Of a stretch of 41,425 bases of DNA, positions 1-9,400 are shown one piece after another. The translations under genes were made by a program, and so were the position numbers. The notes beneath the pieces are model-generated. The model was not told where the DNA came from. It did not search any database and was given only the letters and a program-made list of their open reading frames with translations. Positions within the stretch are counted from its first letter, which is position 1, and every line of letters begins with the position of its first letter. Origin of the DNA: Cytophagales bacterium (GTDB lineage Bacteria; Bacteroidota; Bacteroidia; Cytophagales; 172606-1); assembly GCA_030448185.1 (NCBI GenBank), contig JAUJNL010000055.1:1-41425 (forward strand). Reading direction: 5' to 3'.

Positions 1-910
1 GAAAAAGCAGCTCTGAGTCGCCGCCGTCGGCGTCCGTTACGGCCAGGGCTTCCAGTGAACGGGCACCAGTTTGTTTCCACACGCTGATGGACTCTACTTT
101 GCCCGCGTAAGCCTTTTGCTCCCACAGCACAGGTCCGCAGTAGCGTGGCTGATTGTCCGGATGGTTCAGATCAAGAATACCAATAAAACTGCCCAGCATT
201 TCGCCGTCATCTATTTCGTTATCAGTTGCTTCCACGGAAGCCGTAAACAGCACCCAATCCGGAAAGGAAGGAATGGACGCGGCGCCGGAAAACCCGCTAG
301 GAATGCCTTCAATCGAGGGAAGCTGGTAGTTACGGAAGGAGGGAGGGGGCAAAAAGCTTTCCGGATGGGACAGGAAGTGCCCAAATTCATTTTCCGGAAA
401 AGCAATCAAGGTATTGGCGCCGGAAATATTGCCACGTTGCAAAAAGATCACCTTGCCCGCCGTATGCACCAATCCTTCAATGTTAAGCACGCCCCGTGAT
501 CCTATTTCCGGAAAAGACCGGATATAATTGTATAACTGCGTCAGGGAGTAATCGGACACTTCATATGGAGCCTCGGTCTGGACCAGGTACGCCTTTTCCC
601 GGCTGAGAGCCGACCCCGATCCGATGATCAATAATGTAAGGGAGCCCGCAAATGGTAACAGGGTCATGGCTTCCAGATCCGGCTTTAGTTTCTTGGGAAT
701 ACGGCCACCAGTGTCTTCCGCCCAGTCGAACAGCCTCGTTTTCTTCAGCATATTTCCGTGCCCGTCCAGTACATACAGCCAGGGCGAATCATCGCCAATG
801 ACGAAAATGCGCCCTTCGACTACTTCTATACCCGAAGCTGAGTAAATACCAGGGAGATTGATCTTTCTTACGATGTTAGCTTCCATAGCAGGGCCAAAGA
901 TATAACTCAT
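1..910 (-). CDS. DUF6929-like beta-propeller protein, 3' part cut by window edge
   Basis: An open frame runs leftward from an ATG at 908-910 to the window edge without a stop, giving about 303 residues. It begins MSYIFGPAMEANIVRKINLP, and the repeated pattern of short hydrophobic strands (for example GIEVVEGRIFVIGDDSPWLY and WEQKAYAGKVESISVW) fits a beta-propeller. I relate it from memory to the Bacteroidota family DUF6929, whose function is unknown. No signal peptide is visible. A second ATG eight codons in is an equally possible start. The region just upstream is a simple-sequence tract rich in 'aactcattaa' words, common between genes in this phylum. The C-terminus lies outside the window. 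Confidence 0.7.
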   Translation of the reverse strand, partial: MSYIFGPAMEANIVRKINLPGIYSASGIEVVEGRIFVIGDDSPWLYVLDGHGNMLKKTRLFDWAEDTGGRIPKKLKPDLEAMTLLPFAGSLTLLIIGSGSALSREKAYLVQTEAPYEVSDYSLTQLYNYIRSFPEIGSRGVLNIEGLVHTAGKVIFLQRGNISGANTLIAFPENEFGHFLSHPESFLPPPSFRNYQLPSIEGIPSGFSGAASIPSFPDWVLFTASVEATDNEIDDGEMLGSFIGILDLNHPDNQPRYCGPVLWEQKAYAGKVESISVWKQTGARSLEALAVTDADGGDSELLF

Positions 911-988
911 TAATTGTTAATTCCTCAACTCATTAACTCTTCAACTCAATCACTCACCTGGCTAAGATTCGGGATGTTTAAGGTGAAA

Positions 989-1028
989 AAAAAGAATCAA
1001 GTGAAAAATTTTTCACTTGATTCTTTTT
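989..1028 (-). terminator. 40-bp perfect palindrome, likely terminator of the Mn-catalase gene
   Basis: Positions 989-1008 and 1009-1028 are exact reverse complements with no spacer: A5-GAATCAAGTG-A5 followed by its mirror. The stem ends in A and T runs on both sides, so either strand would give a hairpin followed by a U tract. It lies 42 nt past the stop of the Mn-catalase gene and before the next minus-strand gene, which suits a rho-independent terminator. A dimeric protein-binding site is the alternative. Confidence 0.75.
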
Positions 1029-1069
1029 CGAGGCAAAATCGTCTTTGTAAGTGGAATGTAACCAGTTGG

Positions 1070-1960
1070 TTAGCTCAATGCGCCTTTTACCTTATCAATA
1101 ATCGTTTGATCGGGGGCTGGCCCACCAGTCATCTGTTCGGTTTGGGCGTGGGTTAAAGGATCAGGGGCACCCAATACTGGTTCTCCGCCCATCGGCCGGG
1201 CCTTTTCTTCCTGGAACACGCCTTTTCCGTCGATAGAAGTACCCTGCGTCCAGCGACCTCCCTGCGACATTTCGCCGCTGATATCGGTATTGACGAAAGA
1301 GTAGTTGACATTCTGGTTCTCCATGCTCTGCGGGAAGCTATTGGGAATGGGATGTACGCCGCCGATACTGCCGTGTCCAATCTCTTCCAATACGGCTAAC
1401 CATTGATTCTGGTGCATGGTATCGCGGGCAATCAGGAAGGATAGCATATCTTTCATGCCCGGGTCATCGGTCATTTCATACAGGCGGGTAGCCAACACTC
1501 TGCCCGTTGATTCAGCCATTACGTTGGCATACATATCAGCCGCCAGATTACCGCTGGATATCACCCACGAACCATTGAATGGAACACCATTGGAATCAGC
1601 CGCCATAGCGCCTAATCCAGCCGATAGTACATGGCGGGGGTCCATACCACCCATTACCGCACCAATAATCGAGTTGGATTTGGCAATATCGTCTTTCAGA
1701 TCAGCCGAAGCGCCTTCCAGGTTAAGGGCGACAGCGGTAGCCAGCATCTCTACGTGGGCTATTTCTTCGGTACCAGTATTGAGGAGCATCTCACGGTATT
1801 TGACCGGTCCGCGGGAGTTCCATGCCTGGAACAGATACTGAAGCATTACCCGTATTTCTCCTTCATTGCCCCCAATGGCTTGCTGAAGGAGTTTGGCAAA
1901 TTGGGCACTGGGTTTTTCAACCCGTACGGTGTACTGAAGCTTCTTATCATGATAAAACAT
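1070..1960 (-). CDS. Manganese catalase
   Basis: This 296-residue protein matches the non-haem dimanganese catalase family, which disproportionates hydrogen peroxide in the cytoplasm. The di-Mn ligands are all visible at the expected spacing: E35 (GGNEGEIR), E66 and H69 (TEEIAHVE), E150 (VMAESTGR) and H183 (RDTMHQNQW). The length is typical for the family, and the tail rich in Gly, Pro and Gln (residues about 230-296) is also usual. The start at MFYHDKKLQY agrees with relatives. The gene stands alone between a terminator palindrome and the YeiH-like gene. Such catalases in this phylum usually belong to general stress responses; no specific regulator is seen here. Confidence 0.95.
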   Translation of the reverse strand: MFYHDKKLQYTVRVEKPSAQFAKLLQQAIGGNEGEIRVMLQYLFQAWNSRGPVKYREMLLNTGTEEIAHVEMLATAVALNLEGASADLKDDIAKSNSIIGAVMGGMDPRHVLSAGLGAMAADSNGVPFNGSWVISSGNLAADMYANVMAESTGRVLATRLYEMTDDPGMKDMLSFLIARDTMHQNQWLAVLEEIGHGSIGGVHPIPNSFPQSMENQNVNYSFVNTDISGEMSQGGRWTQGTSIDGKGVFQEEKARPMGGEPVLGAPDPLTHAQTEQMTGGPAPDQTIIDKVKGALS

Positions 1961-2020
1961 ACACTTTTGGTTTTAGTAAGACATACTTGTCCTTACGAAA
2001 TCAACCGTACTGTGTAATTT

Positions 2021-2041
2021 TTAGTGAAAAAAGATCACTAA
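2021..2041. promoter_or_regulatory. Inverted repeat upstream of Mn-catalase
   Basis: TTAGTGA (2021-2027) and TCACTAA (2035-2041) are perfect 7-bp inverted arms around a 7-nt A-rich spacer. The site lies 61-81 nt upstream of the catalase start and 62 nt past the stop of the YeiH-like gene. It could be an operator for the catalase or a weak terminator for the gene before it. On the minus strand no T run follows the hairpin, which slightly favours an operator. No known regulator motif is recognised. Confidence 0.3.
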
Positions 2042-2103
2042 TGAACCCTCTTTAAATATTTGGAATAAAAGGATGTGAAAACAGGGAAGCTATTTGATTT
2101 GGA

Positions 2104-3357
2104 TTAGGATGTTACCTGATTGAATAATAACATAGCCACTACTAGGGTGATGACCACATTTACTGCCTGCGCGCTGACAAAGGCCAGGGCCGGACGGCCC
2201 TCCCCGGTTTTAAGCAAAGACATAATATTGGTTTCGAGGCCAATGGAGGCAAAGGCCAGCCCGAACCAGAATGTTTGCAGGGTCTTAAAGGTGTCTTTGG
2301 TCTGGCCCACCAGCTCTTTTTCCAAACCAAAGGAGAATAACAGGGAGGCGGCTAGAAACCCTAACACAAACTTTGGAAAACTCGTCCAGATCCGGCCGTA
2401 CTCTACCTGCTTCTGTTCCTGTCCCTTCCGGATACTCCAGTACACCGAGATCAGCAGGGCTGCTACGCCTAGCAATACATTCTGCGAAAACTTCACGATG
2501 GTGCTGATTCGTAAGGCTTCTTCGCCCAGTAATGCTCCGGAGGCTACTACTGCTCCCGTAGTATCAATGGTTCCGCCCAGCCAGGCGCCAGCTACTTCCG
2601 CCGAAAGGTCCATTGATTTAGCCAGGTAAGGCAGGCCGATCATCATCGGCAAGGCCACTACCAGTACCAGTGACACTACGTAGGAAAGTTTTTTGGGGTC
2701 GCCTTTAATCGCTCCGCATGCTGCAATGGCTGCCGAAACGCCGCAGATGGATACGGCACTGGCAATCAATACGCCCATCTCATCATCTACCTTCAGCCAT
2801 TTGCAGATCCAATAAGCCGCGTACCAGACACTGACCACGACAAAAAGGGCCTGGGCAATGCCTAATAATCCGGCCTGGAGGATATCACCGAAGATTAGAC
2901 CGGTACCCAGTAAGACCAGCCCGATTTTTACGAAAAACTCTCCCATCAGCGCCTCCTGCCAGGTGGAACCAAGACGGGTAAAATTGCCCAGTATCAAACC
3001 AATGATTAGGGCAAAAATGACGTATTCAAGGCCCAGGTCTCTCATCGTGCCATTGCCGGCTAGGATCAGGGAAGCCACGCAAATCAGGTATAAGCCGGTA
3101 AAAGCAGCCGCAAATTGCAACATGTTTTTGCCCAGCAGCAAGGCAGACAGCAGCCCAAGCATTAATAAATACCCGTACACAATCAACATTTTCTGGAGGT
3201 TTTGCCCCCACAGCACTTTAGCCGTTAATTCTCCGGCGTTGGCCCATTTAAAGGCAGGCATGGCCGGAACCAGGCCAAAAAGTACCAGGATAATGATCAG
3301 AAAGCCGATCAGCACGGCAAGCCAATCTTCATTCTTGTAAAAAGGTGTTGTGGACAT
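2104..3357 (-). CDS. YeiH-family (UPF0324) putative sulfate/anion exporter
   Basis: A 417-residue integral membrane protein with about ten hydrophobic segments. It matches the YeiH/UPF0324 family by the conserved core around residues 195-240 (SICGVSAAIAACGAIKGDPK followed by a Val/Leu-rich helix), the GTIDTTGAVVASG stretch and the C-terminal FGLAFASIGLET segment. Family members are called putative sulfate exporters; transport is rarely shown directly. The N-terminus has an extra membrane pair before the conserved part. The gene is divergent from the phosphoesterase at 3626 across 268 nt, and ends close to the catalase promoter region, so the two may be read separately. Confidence 0.9.
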   Translation of the reverse strand: MSTTPFYKNEDWLAVLIGFLIIILVLFGLVPAMPAFKWANAGELTAKVLWGQNLQKMLIVYGYLLMLGLLSALLLGKNMLQFAAAFTGLYLICVASLILAGNGTMRDLGLEYVIFALIIGLILGNFTRLGSTWQEALMGEFFVKIGLVLLGTGLIFGDILQAGLLGIAQALFVVVSVWYAAYWICKWLKVDDEMGVLIASAVSICGVSAAIAACGAIKGDPKKLSYVVSLVLVVALPMMIGLPYLAKSMDLSAEVAGAWLGGTIDTTGAVVASGALLGEEALRISTIVKFSQNVLLGVAALLISVYWSIRKGQEQKQVEYGRIWTSFPKFVLGFLAASLLFSFGLEKELVGQTKDTFKTLQTFWFGLAFASIGLETNIMSLLKTGEGRPALAFVSAQAVNVVITLVVAMLLFNQVTS

Positions 3358-3625
3358 GGGTGCAAAAATGGTTTGGAGATTCCAATTTAGGAGGAAAATG
3401 CTAATTATGTGGTTAGTTTTCGGTTTAGGGTCGTTAGTTTCCGGTTTCTAGTTGACAGTTGTTAGTTGTGATCCGGTGTTACGCAAGTTATTTTAAATTT
3501 TCACGCAAAGGCGCAAAGAAGAACGCAAAGATTTGACCGGTTTGCGTAACATAAGTTATGGTAACTAAATCTCTATCACCCTCGAATAATGCGCTAAACC
3601 AACTGGCAACTGAAAACTGTTAAAC
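3358..3625. other. Divergent intergenic region with low-complexity words
   Basis: This stretch separates two divergent genes and should contain both promoters. It is built of repeated short words such as 'gttagtt' and 'acgcaaaggcgcaaaga', which are common between genes in this phylum. I see no clear -33/-7 pair, ORF or stable hairpin. Confidence 0.4.
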
Positions 3626-4129
3626 ATGAAAATAGGCCTGCTTTCGGATACCCACGGCTACCTGGATGAAAATATATTTGGCCATTTTTCGGATCGTGAC
3701 GAAATCTGGCACGCCGGTGATATCGGTGATGCTGCCCTAATGGAGAAACTTGCTCAGTTCAAGCCGGTACGGGCTGTTTATGGCAATATCGATGGCGCCG
3801 CGATCCGGACCGCCTGGCCGGAACATGCCCGGTTTGAATGTGGCGGCATGCAGGTCTGGATTACGCACATCGGGGGCTATCCGCCTCGGTATAACCCCGA
3901 GGTACTTTCAGCATTAAAAGCAAACCCGGTAAATATTTTTGTCTGCGGACATACCCATATTCTGCGGGTGATGGCTGACGCTAAACTTAATAACCTGCTG
4001 TACCTGAACCCGGGAGCCGCCGGTCATCACGGCTTTCACCAGATGCGAACCTTGCTCCGGTTTGAAGTGAATAACCGGAAAGTATCTAATATGCAGGTAG
4101 TGGAACTAGGCCGCCGGGGAAGAGGATGA
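3626..4129 (+). CDS. YfcE/MJ0936-type metallophosphoesterase
   Basis: A 167-residue calcineurin-like phosphoesterase, a typical size for the YfcE group. The metal-binding set is complete: D8 and H10 (SDTHG), D32 (AGDIGD), N54 (GNID), H81 (ITHIGG), and H109 and H111 (CGHTH). These enzymes are di-metal phosphodiesterases; the physiological substrate is usually unknown. The start follows directly after 'ctgttaaac', and the frame has no plausible earlier ATG. It is transcribed alone, converging on the decayed lipoprotein gene across the hairpin-rich spacer 4130-4465. Confidence 0.92.
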   Translation: MKIGLLSDTHGYLDENIFGHFSDRDEIWHAGDIGDAALMEKLAQFKPVRAVYGNIDGAAIRTAWPEHARFECGGMQVWITHIGGYPPRYNPEVLSALKANPVNIFVCGHTHILRVMADAKLNNLLYLNPGAAGHHGFHQMRTLLRFEVNNRKVSNMQVVELGRRGRG

Positions 4130-4319
4130 GGAGAATGGCGGATGTTGGAAGGTGTATGTCGGATGTGATTTGGGAGAGCTGGTTTCCGGCATAACTATTA
4201 GTCCTTACGATGAAAAAGAAGTGATTTTAACATCAGTTGAGGCGCTGACAATACTTTATATTAAATGAGGGGTGGTGCTAAATAAAAAGGTCTACAATAA
4301 GCTACTGTAAGGCCTTTGA

Positions 4320-4449
4320 GCGGATTGCAAATCCGCCATTTCCCCGGTTCGGCATTGCCAATGCCGAACCACCATCGGGTTGGTCCGCATTTAGCTTCGC
4401 TGAGATAGTTGCCATGCGCACACCCAGTGAGCTCGGATTGGTAATCCGA
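4320..4449. repeat. Cluster of short palindromic hairpins between convergent genes
   Basis: Three tight hairpins with 3-nt loops lie within 130 nt: GCGGATT-gca-AATCCGC (4320-4336), GGTTCGGCATT-gcc-AATGCCGAACC (4346-4370) and TCGGATT-ggt-AATCCGA (4433-4449). All share the form ...ATT-NNN-AAT... while the outer stem bases differ. They fill the spacer between the convergent genes ending at 4129 and 4466, so they may end transcription, but they look like a dispersed palindromic (REP-like) repeat family. The rest of 4130-4319 shows nothing recognisable. Confidence 0.65.
4384..4418 (+). repeat. Dispersed repeat copy (shared with 28366-28406)
   Basis: The 22-nt word at 4384-4405 (TCCGCATTTAGCTTCGCTGA plus GA) followed by ATAGTTGC recurs at 28367-28396 with one extra A. 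In the second copy the ends pair as GTTCCGCAT/ATGCGGAAC; here the right arm is imperfect (CATGCGC), so this copy is degenerate. Confidence 0.75.
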
Positions 4450-4465
4450 TTTATGCCCCCCTCAA

Positions 4466-5600
4466 TCAATAATTACGGTAGAAGCGGCTCAGTGAACTGG
4501 TTACCTGTGAATAAATGGGTTTGCAGAATTCAATGAACAAGTCCTGAGGAGCAGGAGGGGGCACCTCCCGGCGATTGCAAAGTGCTAACTGTTTCTTGTC
4601 CAGGGCTCTTTCATCTCCTTTAAAGCTGGCCCATTCAGATGTCCACACAAATTCCCCCGGCAATTTTTCCTGATTGACTACCCGGTCAGCGGCAGGATCG
4701 TAAATCTGCATATCCAGCAAGCCCCGTGAACTGACCGTTTTCCGGAAGACGGTGTATTTCGCCGTAACGGTACCATACACGTCTTTTTTCACGCCATTTA
4801 CTTCGGTTTTACCCACTACTACACTGTCACGGGTAAATGTTTCGGTGCTTTCTTTAAAGAATACCTGGCCTACCACAAAATCGTCAAATTGCAGCCGGAT
4901 CATGTGATCCGGACGTTCCAGCTTGGTGGTCTTTGCCTCCTGAGGCGTATAAAAACGAACAAATTCATTCATTCGATTACTGGAGACATATTCGTTTATT
5001 TTATTCTGGAAAAACTCGTTGCTTAAGCTCAATGAACGGGAATGAACCGGTATCTGCTCCAGCACAACCTTCAGCGTCGCATGGTAATAGGCTTCATCCA
5101 TCCGCTTACGGATATCTTTATAATCAGGAACCAACTCACAAACCCGGCGGAAATGAAGGTACGCCTCCTTAGCGCTTATTCGGCTGTTATCCCGGCTGAA
5201 TGCCTGAATTCCGGCTTGGTAACGGTCTTCAGCGGCCAGCAGCTTACTGTCCGTTATTTCGTTCTGATAGCTTTTGGCATCCCTTACTTCCTACAAACAG
5301 GCCGGACAACGCTGACTTTCGCGGTAAATAAGGTTAAGCCGGTTATAGGAGTCAAGTACGCATTACCAGTAAAAGAGATTTCCCGAAGCTTTCAGATTGG
5401 CAATCCGGTCCAGGTGGTAACTTACCGTCAATGGGTACCCTTGACGCAGTGTTTCCGAGCCTTGTCATTGTTAGGGCTATTGCGCAGGCGGTTAATCGCC
5501 TTCATGATTGATTCCTCGTAATCGCCTCGTTGCAAGGCTTTTTTGCCGGAAGTACAAGCCAGCACACAAGTGAGTAGCAGCAGCGTAAAGTATTTTTTCA
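4466..5600 (-). pseudogene. Decayed lipoprotein gene (frameshift plus two stops)
   Basis: The pieces add up to one protein. It starts at ATG 5600 with a lipoprotein signal (MKKYFTLLLLTCVLACTSGK), then a helical, TPR-like stretch (ALQRGDYEESIMKAINRLRN). The frame breaks near 5448-5455 (residues after NNDKARK). The adjoining frame continues with LREGYP-like sequence through an in-frame TAA at 5363-5365 and TAG at 5291-5293, and then reads cleanly to the stop at 4466. The clean last part begins only with an internal TTG at 5134. Both stops could come from CAA/CAG by single C-to-T changes. I do not recognise the family. Such lipoproteins often carry repeats near the N-terminus and a beta domain after; the function is unknown. 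Confidence 0.75.
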
Positions 5601-5797
5601 TACAATGAGCTATATAAAATTCCGTGCCGAAAAAGGTATGATTCCAATAAATGATGAGCTGAAAATGGCAGAAAAATACATTCACGCCAATTCGCCTTCC
5701 GGGTGGTAGCGCTTGGTAAGGAAAGAAATATAATCTTTCTGAAGGGTAGCGGTACGTTTTTCAGAAATTGAGTCGATTCATTACTCGACGGTTACCA

Positions 5798-6250
5798 TTA
5801 GATTCTGTTTTTAGAATCAATAATGATAGTAACCGGACCGTCATTGATGAGGCTTACTTTCATATCCGCTCCGAATTCGCCGGTCTGTATGGCTTTGCCA
5901 AGCTGACCGGAAAGCGTAGCGATCATGTTGGTATACAAGGGAATAGCCAGTTCGGGACGGGCCGCCTCGATAAATGAAGGACGATTTCCTTTTTTGGTGC
6001 TGGCATGCAAAGTAAACTGGCTGACAAGCAGTATACTGCCCTCTACATCGGCCAGGGCTAGGTTCATTTTACCTTGGGTGTCCCCGAAAATCCGCATATT
6101 CACTATTTTGTTTGCCAGCCATTGGACATCCTCCACAGTATCCGTCTGACCGATGCCCAGTAAGACCAGCAGACCGGTTTTAATGGCACCTTTTATGTTC
6201 CCTTCAATGGCAACCGATGCTTCTGATACCCTTTGGATGACAGCTATCAT
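5798..6250 (-). CDS. dtd: D-aminoacyl-tRNA deacylase
   Basis: A 150-residue Dtd protein, which hydrolyses D-amino acids (and glycine) from mischarged tRNA. It shows the two hallmark motifs: SQFTL in the middle and the Gly-cisPro motif (NDGPVTI) near the C-terminus. The start is placed at the ATG at 6248-6250 (MIAVIQRVSEASV), because this matches the family's N-terminus; an in-frame ATG 90 nt upstream would add an unlikely 30-residue leader. The gene lies in the spacer region between the decayed lipoprotein gene and the metalloprotease, all on the minus strand. Downstream (5686-5797) a short frame ending in a possible protein tail is seen, but it cannot be assigned. Confidence 0.95.
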   Translation of the reverse strand: MIAVIQRVSEASVAIEGNIKGAIKTGLLVLLGIGQTDTVEDVQWLANKIVNMRIFGDTQGKMNLALADVEGSILLVSQFTLHASTKKGNRPSFIEAARPELAIPLYTNMIATLSGQLGKAIQTGEFGADMKVSLINDGPVTIIIDSKNRI

Positions 6251-6427
6251 GCTAAAAACAGTGAATATTAAATCGAATGGGCAATAAGACTCAGGAAAAG
6301 CCTGTTTTCCGTTTCCAGACGCAAAGTTGGACATTTTCATACATCCGGGAAAAAGAAAACAGGCCCTGAATATAAGTAGCTGTTAGAAATTAGCCTTTAA
6401 CTATTGACTTAGTTTCCCGTACCGTAC

Positions 6428-9400
6428 TTAGCGGGTAACCAGCACTTTCTTATAAGCCACCTTATCGTCCATGGTCAGCCTCAGATAATAAATCCCAGTC
6501 GCTACGGGAGGCAATTGCACCTGAAGTTCTCCGGCGTCAGGCCGGGAAGTCTGCTCATATACGAGTTTTCCCGCCGAACTGAAAACCTCCAGGGTAACCC
6601 TGCTGTTGGTGATTTCTTCCAGCTTCACTTTTAAGGGTCCATTGGTTGGATTAGGATACAGAGAGACTGTTCCGCTGATATCATTGTAATCATCCACGCC
6701 GGTACTGGTAGATTTGGTAGCCGTAACGGTGTAGGTACGGGTGGTGCCATCCTGCGCCGTAACGGTATAGGTAACCGGGTTGCTGAAGTCATTCTTCGTT
6801 GCCCCACTTGTCTGTGCAGTATTTCCCACCTTCACGGAGGCATCCGGAGAATGCGTAAACACGGCAATCAGGTTTTTCAGCTCAACGGTTTGGGGAACTA
6901 CCACGGTGATGGCATTGCCTTTAATTTCTCCGACTGCCTTCGGGTTCATTCCCGCAAATTCGAAGTAAGTAATGTCCTTAGCCGCGCTAAGCACCTTCCG
7001 TTCACCCTGCGTAAACCAGGTCGCCCATTTTACCTTATTCAGTAAGGTAGTTGGTTTACCCGTTCCCGTTATTTTGTCGGCTTTCAGACTAATTACATTA
7101 ATGACTGTATCCCCTTTGGCACTCACGGCGGTGTACGCGACTTTATCATCGGTTTTGGAGTAGGTCGGAAAACCCAGCGTATTGTTTTCCGCAATTACGG
7201 CAGCCTTGCTTTTCAGGAGGTCGACCCCAATGATGGCGTAGGTTTCCTCCTCTCCGTCCATAAAATCGAAGGCAATGATGTCGGGTGAGTTTTTGGAGAA
7301 GGACGGATTCCCAATACTTACGCCTTCCGGCAGATCCGGGAATAGTTTCCGGATGGTACCATCACCGAAATCATTCTTCTTGTTATCCCACACCTTAATG
7401 ATGCCTACATCCCAGTAATCCAGGTTTTTTGCCGCGTTATTAGCACCGCCCTGTTTTTCGATCACGTTATAGGCGTCATAAATCAGGTTTTCACCCGTGT
7501 AATCCCATTCAATGGCATCCGCGAACAGCACGCCACCCGTTTCTATGCCCGAATACGTAGGGTTGTAGAGCATAAAGCGGGTCCACTTCTGCTTGTCAAA
7601 GTCATACACATAGATCGAAGTATCGGCGTCGGTGGTAATGGCGGCTAAATGTTTTCCGTCTTTAGAAATAGCTACCTGTTCCCAGATGGGTTGATTTTGA
7701 ACAACGGACTCCTGCGCAGTACCACTCAGACTGACCGCCTTGATCCGGCTGTCTTTGCCCACGAAGTAGGCGAAATCTCCCTTATCGGTAATGCTGGGCC
7801 GGTTTTTTGAAATAGTCTTGGACCGAGGCTTCAGGTCCGTGCCGGTGGGAGCCACTACGAAGATTGTGTTGGAATTGCTTTCGTTTTTGCCCGCATCATG
7901 GCATAAGATGAAGTCTTGACCGGTGTTGGTTGGCAGGTCTTTGGGGCCTTCATTTTTACCGCCAGTTTCGTAAATGCCCACTTCATCAAAGGCCTTCTTG
8001 GCAGCGGCTACTTCCGCAGAGTTGGCGCCGTGTATATCCGTAGCGGCTTGTATTACCGCCAGCCGCAGGTCCACAAACTGAGATTTTGCCGTCAGGTAGT
8101 TGGTCAGGGCCCGGTAATAGATCTTTTCGGCCTTCTGCTTGGTAATGGTCGTAGCAATTTTGTAGTAAGCAAAGTTAATAATGCCGCTGTTGATGTGTAC
8201 GCCCCCATTATCACCAGCGCCGGTATATAATTCAGACATATGTTTAGGCTGATATCCCTCATCAGTCAGGCTCTTACCGCCATTATGGGGATCAATAAAG
8301 CTTCGCATCGCTCCTGACGGGTAGAATGATTTGAGTACAATATCTTCTCCCATCGTCCAGTCGTCGGAGTCAATCATGGCCCCGAAGATATCTGCAAATG
8401 ACTCGTTCATCGCTCCCGACTGACCCTGGTATTCCAGTTTGGCCGTGCTGCCAATCACGCCATGGGACATTTCGTGGCCGGCCACGTCTAATCCACCGGC
8501 CAAAGGTTTGCAGGCTATTCTGCCATTACCGTAGAACATAAACTTCCCGTTCCAGGAGGCGTTGTCCAGTCCTTTGCCGTCTTCATCCGCCAGATTGACA
8601 AATGAGATAATATTCCCGCCGGCCCCATCAATAGAATTACGGTTGTGAACGGTCCGGAAATATTCGTAGGCTTTCCCCGCATTGGTATGGGCGGACACGG
8701 CCGACTTATCGTTCCAGGTGTTGTTGGAAGAAGTAATGTCCTGTGCCTTAAAATTTTTGGTGCTGGTATTATTGGCATCAAAGGTCATAATTACTCCAAC
8801 CGGTGAATCCGGGAACTTGGTTTTTGCTTTATCGAACATAGTCCGGGAAGCATCCACGAGGTAGTACGCATTGCCTAACTGGTAGGAGTTTATCGTCTGA
8901 TTTGCCCCGTTAAGGTCTTTAGAGGTAGTGGTGCGGGCCCCATCGGCAAAAGAACAGGTATGGTTATACTGGTTGAGCACTTTACCCGTGTTGGCATCCA
9001 CAAAATACTCCCACAATTCCTGGAAGTTAGGCCGGATGCTGATATGCCAGGTAAGGTGTTCGGTATGCGGGTCATTGTTGAGGTGGTAAATAACGAGTTG
9101 GGCTTCCGGTTGCTCATATTGCAACAACTGCTTCTGCGACGCCGAAAGAACGTGGTAATTCGTTTTTTGACTGAGGTCATTAATCGCTGCCTGTAGCGCC
9201 TGGCTTTCCGGAACTTCCGGGGTGATGTCCTTTAGAGAGGGGGTAGGAAAGTACCGGCCGTTCAACCCATTGATCTTGTTTTCCCTGGCGTGCAGGATAA
9301 TCTCTCCACCGTACACCTCTACGCCCTGATAGACCTGTTTCATCCGGATGTGGGATTGGGCCAGGTCATCCTTGGACGTTTCGCTGATATAAAACTCATA

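Noticed and set aside
5686..5797. Possible tail of a protein (QKDYISFLTKRYHPEGELA) on the minus strand
   Set aside because: Only about 30 codons, no start, overlaps the end of dtd; too little to call.
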